Shown: piece by piece, positions 45,378 through 52,667 of the stretch | Numbering within the stretch: position 1 is the first letter of the stretch | Layout of the letters: the number at the start of each line of letters is the position of its first letter | Assembly: GCF_000016985.1 (NCBI RefSeq) | Contig: NC_009633.1 | Span: forward strand, 1,116,001 to 1,180,000 | Origin: Alkaliphilus metalliredigens QYMF | Lineage (GTDB): Bacteria > Bacillota > Clostridia > Peptostreptococcales > Natronincolaceae | Reading direction: 5' to 3' | DNA: 64,000 bases | Translations under genes and position numbers: made by a program | Notes under the pieces: generated by a model | Databases searched by the model: none | What the model was told of the DNA's origin: nothing | Seen by the model: the letters and a program-made list of their open reading frames with translations, nothing else

Positions 45378-47237
45378 CTACATCTTTTTAATTATATTGG
45401 AGATTTCATTACTCAGTAGAACATTCTTTTCAATTTTAAATATGTCTTGGTTTATTTTGCTCTTAAATAATTTGTCTGAGATCATATATAATTTGTCTAC
45501 TTTGTAATCAATCTCATCTATAACAAACCCTTCTAGACCATTGATTATTTCATGGGTAGATATTTCAACGTTTTTCTCTTCTAATTTATACTCTAATACT
45601 CTCTGGATGACTAAGGCCAAATAACAAATTAAAAAATGTGACCGGATTCTTCGTTCTTTAAAGTGATACACAGGTCTTGCTTTTAAATTTGTTTTTAATA
45701 TTCTGAAGGACTCTTCAATTTTATACAGGGATTTATAAGCCACCATTATATCTGCTGGATTCATCTCTACTTTATTGGTAACGATGTAAAAATATCCGAA
45801 ATTCTCTTGTTCTTGTTTAATTTTTTCTTCATCGATCTCAATGTTTATTTTCTCTTTAGGATTATCAACAGCTTTGTAATACTTGCTTTTAGATTTAGTT
45901 GTTGAATTAATTGTAAAATCTTTTATATTTTTTTTCGCTCTTTCAAGCATTTTATCTTGTTTAAACATCTCCCGTTCTTTGTAGACATCTGAATATTTTT
46001 TTATGATTAATTCATCATAGGTTTCATCATTGTGACTCACTTTTCTTTTACTGGTGATATAGCCGCTTTTATATTTAGCCTCGGCTTTAGAAGTGATGTT
46101 CCAAGATGAATTGAATTTCTTCTCTTTTAGATCTTTAGGCACTGCACTGCCCTTAGAACCTACAATGTAGTTAAGCCCTTTGCCACGGATCATTTCTAAG
46201 TTAGCCCTTGAATTTAAGCCTCTGTCAGCAACGATAATAATTTCTTTTATGGTGTAATTATTTAATATATCGTCAATGACCTCTTCCATGGTATGTAATT
46301 CATGTTTGTTGCCTTTGAAAAGCCTATAGGAAATAGGGATGCCATTTGTGTCTATTAATAAACCCATAACCACTTGTGTTTCATTTCTTTTATTATCCTT
46401 ACTCATGCCTCTTTCTCTAAAACCGTCTTCATCAAAAGACTCAAAGTAATAGGTTGTGCAGTCATAAAAGGCTAAAGATATATTTCTTTCTGGAACAATC
46501 TTTTCCATATGTTTATTGAGATGTTTGAAAAGTTTGTTTTCATTCATTTCAAAATTACTATCATAAGACGTTATTAGTTCTTCTAATTCGTGAGAGGTAT
46601 TGTTTATGTTAGTTTCTAATATTTTTTTAGCCTCTGAATCAACGGTATCTAAGAGAATCTCCATATCGTTTATGACTTGAATGCCATCTTGTAACGCTTT
46701 AGATTTATGTTTATTAAATCCAGAAAAAACATCCAAAGAGGAATAAATATTATCGTTATTTACAAAATTAAAATCATACAGGAAATCATCCTTTCTAGTA
46801 GCTACTTCAAGCTTACTAGAAGGATTGAATAATCTACCAAGTACTTGATAGAACATCATATCGCTAAAAGAATAATCAAGTTTAGAGTCTTTGACCATCT
46901 TAGAAAAGAAACTTTGTAATTTCAATTGGTTAAAGATTTCTAAGTATGGTAGATAGCCAATATTTTTATGCTTAAGAGAAAGCTTATCTTTTGACATGGA
47001 TACAATAAAATCTTCAAAGTTTTCAAATCCTCGAGAAGCTTCATCTAGTCTAATCATTTCTTTTAGCTCAGCTTCAGCTTGCACAAGAGCTTTCTTACCT
47101 GATTTAGAATCCAAATCATGAGTACCAAAACCTTTAATCTGAATTTTTTTTGATTTCTTAGTTTCAGGATCTCTAATCCCCTTAGCAATTGATATGAAAT
47201 ACTTACCATTTGGTCTTTTAGATTTACTAATATACAT
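45378..47237 (-). CDS. IS1634-family transposase
   Basis: The transposase of about 619 residues starts at ATG 47237 after GGAGGG; a longer frame to 47252 lacks a ribosome site. The DDE catalytic residues fit LAFYDCTTYYFE, IIIVADRGLNSRANLEMI and the YKIEESFRILKTNL segment (YREK-like signature of the IS4-related group). An insertion domain between the second Asp and the Glu is typical. All three catalytic blocks are intact, so it may be active. It shares its family with the relic fragment at about 35274-35600. Confidence 0.93.
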   Translation of the reverse strand: MYISKSKRPNGKYFISIAKGIRDPETKKSKKIQIKGFGTHDLDSKSGKKALVQAEAELKEMIRLDEASRGFENFEDFIVSMSKDKLSLKHKNIGYLPYLEIFNQLKLQSFFSKMVKDSKLDYSFSDMMFYQVLGRLFNPSSKLEVATRKDDFLYDFNFVNNDNIYSSLDVFSGFNKHKSKALQDGIQVINDMEILLDTVDSEAKKILETNINNTSHELEELITSYDSNFEMNENKLFKHLNKHMEKIVPERNISLAFYDCTTYYFESFDEDGFRERGMSKDNKRNETQVVMGLLIDTNGIPISYRLFKGNKHELHTMEEVIDDILNNYTIKEIIIVADRGLNSRANLEMIRGKGLNYIVGSKGSAVPKDLKEKKFNSSWNITSKAEAKYKSGYITSKRKVSHNDETYDELIIKKYSDVYKEREMFKQDKMLERAKKNIKDFTINSTTKSKSKYYKAVDNPKEKINIEIDEEKIKQEQENFGYFYIVTNKVEMNPADIMVAYKSLYKIEESFRILKTNLKARPVYHFKERRIRSHFLICYLALVIQRVLEYKLEEKNVEISTHEIINGLEGFVIDEIDYKVDKLYMISDKLFKSKINQDIFKIEKNVLLSNEISNIIKKM

Positions 47238-47288
47238 GCACAATCCCTCCATAAAATCCCTCTAACTACATTATACATCATATTATTC

Positions 47289-47304
47289 ACCACGACAAGT
47301 CGTG
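47289..47304. repeat. Palindrome in the transposase leader
   Basis: CCACGAC-AA-GTCGTGG is a perfect 7-bp inverted repeat about 50 bases upstream of the transposase start, inside the element. It could limit translation or bind the transposase. Confidence 0.6.
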
Positions 47305-47391
47305 GGCGTAAATAAACAAAAAAATAATGAGAAATGTTCAAATTTAAACATTTACTCATCATTTGTTCTGAATTTATGTTCTGAAGTCAGG

Positions 47392-47485
47392 TTTATTAGG
47401 TGGTAAAAAGCATACTTTAGATAGTTTTGTAAGTGCCATAGAAACAGCTGGAGGAACAGTAGAAGTTGTAGAAGAATAAATAAAA
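47392..47485 (+). repeat. Target-site duplication, right copy (94 bp)
   Basis: Perfect copy of 45195-45288, holding an orphan 3' end of the 101-residue protein gene. Confidence 0.93.
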
Positions 47486-47537
47486 GGTGGTTCTTTTTGA
47501 ACCACCTTTTTAAACGTGTATGGATAATTCTTACTGA

Positions 47538-47987
47538 TTACTCTGAATCAATTTTTGAAATCATTTGATTCACCACTTCTAAAGCATTCCATAGCTCTTT
47601 TAAGTCATCTTCATCAAAGATGGTAAGCTTCTGTTTCAATTCTGCTGCAAGCAATTTCTTATACTGATCAAAAAATAACTTCCCCTCTTCCGTTAGCACA
47701 ATATAGACTACCCTACGATCTTCATGAGAACGGATACGTGTCACCATTTGTTTTATGATTAGGTGATCGATCAAGGTTGTCACATTAGGCTTTGAAATGG
47801 ACAATCTCTTGCTAATGTCAGACATGGTTAATCTTTTGGCTTCATTTAACATAACAATGACATGAAAGTGAGATGGGGTTAAATCTGTATGTTCCAGATT
47901 TAGATTAGGTCGAAATAACTTTTTTCGAAACAATGGAAATAGAGTAAGAAGCTGGTCAACAACATATTCTAGATTGTTCTTGTTCAT
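47538..47987 (-). CDS. MarR-family transcriptional regulator
   Basis: The 149-residue protein is a winged-helix MarR regulator: a dimerisation N-terminus, LTPSHFHVIVMLNEAKRLTMSDISKRLSISKPNVTTLIDHL (helix-turn-helix, about 36-77), and the wing with RSHEDRRVVYIVLTEEG. Such proteins repress efflux genes and release DNA on binding ligand. A divergent MATE exporter gene begins 255 bases away behind a perfect 28-bp palindrome, its probable target. GGGAGTG precedes the ATG. Confidence 0.93.
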   Translation of the reverse strand: MNKNNLEYVVDQLLTLFPLFRKKLFRPNLNLEHTDLTPSHFHVIVMLNEAKRLTMSDISKRLSISKPNVTTLIDHLIIKQMVTRIRSHEDRRVVYIVLTEEGKLFFDQYKKLLAAELKQKLTIFDEDDLKELWNALEVVNQMISKIDSE

Positions 47988-48122
47988 GGTATTTCACTCC
48001 CGTTTAATAAATGGTTTACTCATAAAGACACATCATTGTCAATAAAAAAACTGGGATCAGAGAGGATTTTAGTAATGAATTAAAGACAACATGTAATGAA
48101 ATGATAAAAAACCATAAATGAA

Positions 48123-48150
48123 TTGACTTTTATTATTAAGGTGCTATAAT
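48123..48150 (+). promoter_or_regulatory. Promoter of the MATE gene
   Basis: TTGACT (48123-48128), a 16-base spacer and TATAAT (48145-48150). The palindrome at 48146-48173 covers its -10 and start point. Confidence 0.75.
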
Positions 48151-48173
48151 AGTTATGTTAATATAACTATTAT
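48146..48173. promoter_or_regulatory. 28-bp palindromic operator, probable MarR site
   Basis: ATAATAGTTAT and ATAACTATTAT are perfect 11-bp half-sites around GTTAAT. Its overlap with the -10 region fits repression of the MATE gene by the divergent MarR protein. Confidence 0.75.
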
Positions 48174-48242
48174 GTTGTTTATTAAACCATAAATTAAACT
48201 ATGTGTCAATGTGTGTATTGATAGGAATTGGAGGATATTGTA

Positions 48243-49610
48243 ATGAATCAAACAAAACAATTAGGAGAAGGAAGCGTTCTGAAGCTACTATTAAAGTTTT
48301 CCATTCCAGCCATCGTTGGTATGTTAGTGAATGCATTATATAATGTAGTTGATAGAATATTTATTGGAAATGCCGTTGGTTCATTAGGACTAGCTGGGCT
48401 GACAGTTACTTTTCCCATTATGCTAATGATGATGGCCTTTGGGGTTTTAGTTGCAATGGGTGGAAATGCACTAATGTCAATTAAATTAGGTGAGGATAAA
48501 AAAGAGGACGCAGAACAAATTTTGGGAAATGCAACTACCTTATTAATTGGGATGGCTTTAGTGATTACAGTTGTTGGATTGATTTTTATTGATCCCATTT
48601 TACAATTTTTAGGGGCAAGTGTAGATGTATTTCCCTACGCAAAGGCGTATATTACAATTATATTATACGGAACTGTCTTCCAAGCGATTGGTTTTGGGTT
48701 GAATAACTTTATTAGAGGAGAAGGAAACCCTAAAATAGCCATGCTAACGATGCTAATAGGTGCAATTACAAATATTATTTTGGATTATATTTTTATTATA
48801 AGGTTCGGATGGGGTGTAGAGGGTGCGGCCTGGGCAACACTCATCGCAAAACTAGTATCTGCTATTTGGGTATTATACTACTTCTTAGGAGGCACAAGTG
48901 TTGTCAAGATTAAAAAGAAAAACCTTAAGCTAGAATTGAATATTGTGAAGGGGATTTTCGCTATTGGATTGGCTCCCTTTGCAATGCAATTTGCTGCTAC
49001 TTTCTTAAATATTATTTTAAATAATAGTTTGAACTATTATGGAGGAGATTTAGCGATTTCTGGTATGGGAATTATTTATAGTATAATGACATTACTTTTA
49101 ATGCCTGTTATTGGAATCAGCCAAGGTGTGCAACCAATTATCGGATTTAATTATGGTGCTAAGAAATTTAACCGTGTTAAAGAAGCACTACTATGGGCAA
49201 TTTTAATGGCTACAATTATTGTAGTTACTGGATTTATTAGTATTAGAGCTTTCCCACATCAGCTGGTTTCTTTGTTTAATCCAGAGGATCTGGAACTCAT
49301 AGAATTTGCAAGTCATGCATTGAAGATATTCTTATTCTTTCTTCCTATCATTGGATTCCAAATAATAGGAGCCAATTATTTTCAGGCGGTAGGAAAGCCA
49401 AAGCAAGCGATGATATTGAGCTTGTCTAGGCAAGTGTTAATTCTAATCCCAGCCCTATTAATTTTACCAAGATTTTATGGGTTGAATGGTGTATTTATGG
49501 CAGCCCCGTTGGCTGATTTAGTCGCCTCAATTATAACAGGGCTATGGCTAATGAAGGAACTCCAAGGGTTAGACGCAGCACACTTTCATAATCCGTTAAT
49601 GGAGAGTTAA
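48243..49610 (+). CDS. MATE-family efflux transporter
   Basis: The protein of about 455 residues has 12 transmembrane segments and the MATE/NorM organisation of two MatE repeats, with FSIPAIVGMLVNALYNVVDRIFIGNAVG at the start and GANYFQAVGKPKQAM in the second half. MATE exporters expel cationic drugs with Na+ or H+ in exchange. ATG 48243 follows TTGGAGGATATT. Divergent marR and the operator over its promoter point to inducible efflux. Substrate unknown. Confidence 0.93.
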   Translation: MNQTKQLGEGSVLKLLLKFSIPAIVGMLVNALYNVVDRIFIGNAVGSLGLAGLTVTFPIMLMMMAFGVLVAMGGNALMSIKLGEDKKEDAEQILGNATTLLIGMALVITVVGLIFIDPILQFLGASVDVFPYAKAYITIILYGTVFQAIGFGLNNFIRGEGNPKIAMLTMLIGAITNIILDYIFIIRFGWGVEGAAWATLIAKLVSAIWVLYYFLGGTSVVKIKKKNLKLELNIVKGIFAIGLAPFAMQFAATFLNIILNNSLNYYGGDLAISGMGIIYSIMTLLLMPVIGISQGVQPIIGFNYGAKKFNRVKEALLWAILMATIIVVTGFISIRAFPHQLVSLFNPEDLELIEFASHALKIFLFFLPIIGFQIIGANYFQAVGKPKQAMILSLSRQVLILIPALLILPRFYGLNGVFMAAPLADLVASIITGLWLMKELQGLDAAHFHNPLMES

Positions 49611-49672
49611 TGAAGAATGAAATATAGATGAGCAACTCAAAATTACTTATCTATAATAAAATCATATAGATC

Positions 49673-49714
49673 ATTACAAAAGGGTGTCTTCAATTATAGA
49701 CACCCTTTTGTAAT
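49673..49714 (+). terminator. Terminator of the MATE gene
   Basis: ATTACAAAAGGGTGTCT (49673-49689) pairs perfectly with AGACACCCTTTTGTAAT (49698-49714) around an 8-base loop. Confidence 0.88.
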
Positions 49715-49792
49715 GGTCTTCACTCCTTAAGGATACACTTCATATAATAGTAATAAAGGAGTCTTAACTTGTAGGGAAGTAGGAGGAGGATC

Positions 49793-50056
49793 ATGGGAAA
49801 AAAAGCTGGAGTTGGCCTAGATGCAACGACAATTGCTCTTTTTGTGTTTATTATTTCAATATTTGGTGCTAAACTAACGGGACCTAATAAGACTGCATTG
49901 ATAGGTGCGTGGATTGCGGTTTTAGGAGACGTGCTACAAGCTCTGGGAGAAACAGAGGAATTTTTTGAAGAAAAATCAAAATGCAAAAAAAAGGAAGTTG
50001 AGTCAATTAAACAACACATGAATCTTTTGCAAAGACGATTAGATGAGCTTGAATAA
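49793..50056 (+). CDS. Small membrane protein with coiled-coil tail
   Basis: The 87-residue protein starts at ATG 49793 after AGGAGGAGG. It has one or two hydrophobic segments (about 11-27 and 34-50) and a charged helical tail with KCKKKEVESIKQHMNLLQRRLDELE, likely a coiled coil. No family recognised. It stands between terminators, so it is probably a single-gene unit. Confidence 0.6.
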   Translation: MGKKAGVGLDATTIALFVFIISIFGAKLTGPNKTALIGAWIAVLGDVLQALGETEEFFEEKSKCKKKEVESIKQHMNLLQRRLDELE

Positions 50057-50185
50057 TATGCCAATAAAATGATGTTGACCGTAAGAAACAGACGGCTAAA
50101 TTGAGTGGTTTCTATATAAATTCATTCTTTATGGTCACTCACTTAAATATTTTGGTCAGACTCCAGAGAGCAAGCTATTTTAAGC

Positions 50186-50219
50186 AATAGAGTTGGGTTA
50201 TTCCTAGCTCTATTTTTAT
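50186..50219 (+). terminator. Terminator after the small membrane protein gene
   Basis: AATAGAG and CTCTATT arms with an internal loop are followed by TTTTATT. Confidence 0.55.
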
Positions 50220-50290
50220 TGGAATAAATATTGCTAATTTCACAAATAATAAACTTGATGTTCATAGTAAATTGTGAGGAGGTGCGATGT

Positions 50291-50452
50291 ATGAAGATTA
50301 ATAATAGCATAGGATGTACAGTTGATGAATGTAGGTTTCATGCCAAAAAAGAATCATTTTGTAGTTTGGATCATATTAATGTTGTTAAACATGAGAAGAG
50401 TGCCAGAAACCAAGAGGCGACTGACTGTGGAAGCTTTAAACTAGAAGGATAA
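50291..50452 (+). CDS. DUF1540-family small Cys-rich protein
   Basis: The 53-residue protein starts at ATG 50291 after GAGGAGGTG, well inside a longer frame that lacks a ribosome site. The pattern C-x-V-x3-C-x-FH-x6-C, then DHINVV and a final C-G-S-F, matches DUF1540, small putative zinc-binding proteins common in Clostridia and linked to spores. A terminator follows at 50498. Confidence 0.85.
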   Translation: MKINNSIGCTVDECRFHAKKESFCSLDHINVVKHEKSARNQEATDCGSFKLEG

Positions 50453-50497
50453 GGATGAGAAAATAACTAGTTGTTAAAAACTTAAAGTGAGCTTACG

Positions 50498-50528
50498 AAA
50501 GGACATCTAAATTATAGATGTCCTTTTC
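50498..50528 (+). terminator. Terminator of the DUF1540 gene
   Basis: AAAGGACATCTA and TAGATGTCCTTT form a perfect stem with a 5-base loop and T tail. Confidence 0.88.
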
Positions 50529-50552
50529 AGTTAAGAAGTTGTTAAAAAATTA

Positions 50553-50607
50553 TTGACAGTTTTAGGAGAGATATGATAATATTTAATTATTGATAACGGT
50601 TATCAAT
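50553..50607 (+). promoter_or_regulatory. Iron-regulated promoter with Fur-like box 1
   Basis: TTGACA (50553-50558), a 16-base spacer and GATAAT (50575-50580) are followed by the perfect palindrome TTGATAACGGTTATCAA within 50589-50607, which resembles a Fur box. The box covers the start point, so Fur with iron would repress. Confidence 0.75.
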
Positions 50608-50695
50608 CTACTTATTTGATTATTTTTATCCTACATAATAATAGATCATGAAATGGCTTGAATTATATCGTCTAGATTATCAAAGGGGGAGGAAC

Positions 50696-51286
50696 ATGAT
50701 AAACCATTGTTATTGCCAACTTCAGAACAAGGATCAGTTTGTTAAATGGGTAATTCAGCAGCTCGGACCTGTTCTACTGGGAGTGAAACCTGCAGAAATC
50801 CTCAGCTTTCCTACAAACATATATGAAACAAATAATCATGTGGAATCAATTAAGCATTTATTTGAGTCTAGCCATAAAATAAGCTGTAAAGAATTTTATA
50901 CACCCAATGGGTGCATGAAAATCTTTTTTTACAATATCAAGAGTTTGGATAATACATTAATGGAATTAAGGAACCTAAAGTTTTTAAAAGGTCTAGGATA
51001 TTCACATGACTATCAAATGGATCTATATTTAGATTTAATAATAGAAAAGCTACAAAAGGGAGAAATGCCCCATGAAATTGGCATATTTTTAGGATATCCA
51101 CTAAAGGATGTACTGGGGTTTATTGGGCATCCGTCATTGAAGCTGACAAAAGTTAATGGATGGCGAATCTATGGGAATCCCCAAGTATCTGATCTAAAAT
51201 GCCAACAAATATTGGCGGCGAAACAGCAAATTAAGAGGCAACTGGAAACCCTAGAAATAGAAAATGTTGTTGCAGCTGTTTCCTAA
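50696..51286 (+). CDS. DUF3793-family protein, iron-regulated
   Basis: The 196-residue protein starts at ATG 50696 after GGGGGAGG. It matches DUF3793: QLGPVLLGVKPAEILSF near the start, ending with LGYPLKDVLGFIGH followed by GWRIYGNP. The family is found in anaerobes near flavodoxin and ferrous-iron transport genes and has no known function. The Fur-like box upstream and the flavodoxin downstream place it in an iron-limitation response here. Confidence 0.85.
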   Translation: MINHCYCQLQNKDQFVKWVIQQLGPVLLGVKPAEILSFPTNIYETNNHVESIKHLFESSHKISCKEFYTPNGCMKIFFYNIKSLDNTLMELRNLKFLKGLGYSHDYQMDLYLDLIIEKLQKGEMPHEIGIFLGYPLKDVLGFIGHPSLKLTKVNGWRIYGNPQVSDLKCQQILAAKQQIKRQLETLEIENVVAAVS

Positions 51287-51306
51287 AGGGGCTTTGTTAG
51301 CCATTA

Positions 51307-51325
51307 ATTGATAATGAGAATCAAT
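51307..51325. promoter_or_regulatory. Fur-like box 2
   Basis: ATTGATAATGAGAATCAAT matches the 7-1-7 Fur pattern (TGATAAT-n-ATTATCA) with few deviations. It lies before the Cys-rich peptide and flavodoxin genes, giving them separate iron control. Confidence 0.8.
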
Positions 51326-51359
51326 TTCATATACAACGAGAAGGGGGATGGGATATAGG

Positions 51360-51476
51360 ATGAAGGAGATCACGGATTCTTTTCAAAAGAATGACGAAGA
51401 AAAGACAGAGAAAAGCTGTAGTTGTTCAGAATGCAACTGTTATAAAACAGGGGCTTGTGGTTGTGCAAAAAATTAA
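51360..51476 (+). CDS. 38-residue Cys-rich peptide behind a Fur-like box
   Basis: A short frame from ATG 51360 (or in-frame ATG 51348, which touches the GGGGG ribosome site) encodes a hydrophilic N-terminus and CSCSECNCYKTGACGC, six cysteines in 16 residues. The pattern suggests a metallothionein-like or iron-sulfur-handling peptide. It lies between Fur box 2 and flavodoxin and is probably cotranscribed with it. No named family recognised. Confidence 0.65.
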   Translation: MKEITDSFQKNDEEKTEKSCSCSECNCYKTGACGCAKN

Positions 51477-51496
51477 ATTAGAGGGGGGTTATTAAA

Positions 51497-51928
51497 ATGA
51501 AAAAAATCACAGTAATTTATTGGAGTGGAACGGGGAATACAGAAATGATGGCTGAAGCTATTGCAGAAGGAGCAAAAAGTAATGGTGCAGAGGTCAATTT
51601 ACTTAATGTAGCTAATGCGACCAAGGAAGATGTATTTAATGCTGACGCAGTGGCATTGGGTTGTTCATCTATGGGAGCTGAAGTATTAGAGGAAGAGGAA
51701 ATGGAACCATTTGTTGAATCTTTAATGGATGAAAGGTTAAAAGGAAAGCCCGTAGCTCTATTTGGCTCCTACGATTGGGGTGATGGAGAGTGGATGAGAG
51801 ACTGGGATGGCAGAATGAAGGAATATGGAGCAGACTTAGTAAGAGAAGGTCTTATTATTCAGTTAACACCAGAGGACGAAGGGCTTGAAGAATGCAGACA
51901 ATTGGGAAAAAAATTAGTAGAAGGATAA
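51497..51928 (+). CDS. Flavodoxin
   Basis: This short-chain flavodoxin of 143 residues carries electrons in place of ferredoxin when iron is scarce. The FMN phosphate loop is WSGTGNTEMM (about 9-18); GCSSMGAEVLEE and FGSYDWGDGEWM form the two isoalloxazine loops. It follows the Cys-rich peptide behind Fur box 2, matching its expected induction by iron starvation, and ends at a hairpin terminator. Confidence 0.95.
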   Translation: MKKITVIYWSGTGNTEMMAEAIAEGAKSNGAEVNLLNVANATKEDVFNADAVALGCSSMGAEVLEEEEMEPFVESLMDERLKGKPVALFGSYDWGDGEWMRDWDGRMKEYGADLVREGLIIQLTPEDEGLEECRQLGKKLVEG

Positions 51929-51953
51929 AACGTAATTTAATATAGATAATTTG

Positions 51954-51990
51954 AAGGAACAGAGAACGAGCAAATCACTGTTCCTTTTTC
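51954..51990 (+). terminator. Terminator of the flavodoxin gene
   Basis: AAGGAACAG and CTGTTCCTT arms flank a 15-base loop, followed by TTTC and T-rich DNA. Confidence 0.8.
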
Positions 51991-52040
51991 TTTTAAGAAT
52001 AAAAAAATTAATCTTCAGAGCTGAATAGATAAAATATGGA

Positions 52041-52069
52041 TTGACAATTAAAATTGACGCTGATATAAT
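52041..52069 (+). promoter_or_regulatory. Promoter of the cobalamin riboswitch RNA
   Basis: TTGACA (52041-52046), a 17-base spacer ending in TGA, and TATAAT (52064-52069). The start near 52076 fits the riboswitch beginning at about 52100. Confidence 0.85.
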
Positions 52070-52099
52070 CAAATCAAAATTGAATACTAAATCTATTGG

Positions 52100-52280
52100 T
52101 ACAATCGTATGTATAAGATTGCTTAAAAAGGAAGTTCGGTGTAATTCCGACATGGTCCCGCCACTGTAATGGATAAAATTTTGCGAATACCACTGTGTTA
52201 TAAACATGGGAAGGTGTAAAATTTGTTATTCCTAAGTCAGGAGACTTGCCAATGAAAACAACGCTGTTTATAACTCACGA
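52100..52280 (+). ncRNA. Cobalamin riboswitch
   Basis: The conserved B12-box architecture is clear: AAAAAGGAAG, GGTGTAATTCCGACATGG, the invariant GTCCCGCCACTGTAATGG (52155-52172), and the 3' part AAGTCAGGAGACTTGCC (52234-52250). An insertion segment GTGTTATAAACA (from 52195) is complementary to TGTTTATAAC-t-CAC (from 52265), a helix that could link ligand state to the ribosome site GAGGATGAGGAGGTG just after it. The gene behind it is only an 11-codon frame, then a terminator. Confidence 0.93.
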
Positions 52281-52297
52281 GGATGAGGAGGTGTTAT

Positions 52298-52333
52298 TTG
52301 GAAGTAGAATATAATGTGTTCTACTATACTTAA
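52298..52333 (+). other. 11-codon frame directly behind the cobalamin riboswitch
   Basis: GAGGAGGTG is followed at TTG 52298 by codons for LEVEYNVFYYT and a stop. It is either a leader peptide or the stump of a deleted gene. No homologue is evident from so short a sequence. Confidence 0.45.
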
Positions 52334-52340
52334 TAATACG

Positions 52341-52365
52341 CTTTCTATGATTAGAAAGTTTTTTT
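52341..52365 (+). terminator. Terminator 1 behind the cobalamin riboswitch
   Basis: CTTTCTA and TAGAAAG close a TGAT loop and precede seven T. Confidence 0.85.
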
Positions 52366-52386
52366 ATTGTGGAGAACTCATGATAT

Positions 52387-52420
52387 AATAACTCAGCAAA
52401 TTTTTGCTGAGTTATTTTTT
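52387..52420 (+). terminator. Terminator 2 behind the cobalamin riboswitch
   Basis: AATAACTCAGCAAA and TTTGCTGAGTTATT form a 14-bp stem with a T tail, a strong second barrier before the ABC operon. Confidence 0.88.
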
Positions 52421-52455
52421 ATTGCATCCTTTATATTGAGTTTGTGAAATATTTG

Positions 52456-52484
52456 TTTACATGTTTCTATATAATGGTTATAAT
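52456..52484 (+). promoter_or_regulatory. Independent promoter of the ABC transporter operon
   Basis: TTTACA (52456-52461), a 17-base spacer and TATAAT (52479-52484) lie after both riboswitch terminators. The 180-base leader to the first gene has no recognised RNA motif. Confidence 0.7.
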
Positions 52485-52667
52485 ATATACAGCAAAAGTA
52501 AAAGCAAATGACATGCATTATCAACGAGATTGTTGAACAAATGGATTTAGAGTAAGCTATTATAGATTTTAAAAGGTAAAAGGTGCTGAATTGATAAAGA
52601 GGTATGAAATGGATAAGAATTAATCGTTTTGAGATTTTGAAGATTTCAAAGCGTATATAGGAGGTAC

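Larger units (their letters stand above)
45289..47391 (-). mobile_element. IS1634-family insertion sequence, about 2.1 kb, apparently intact
   Basis: The element is bounded by terminal inverted repeats beginning CCTGACTTCGGAACAT on the left and CCTGACTTCAGAACAT on the right (complement). It carries one full-length DDE transposase and is flanked by 94-bp perfect direct repeats. IS1634 elements are known for long, variable target duplications. The identical flanks and intact transposase imply recent insertion. Confidence 0.93.
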
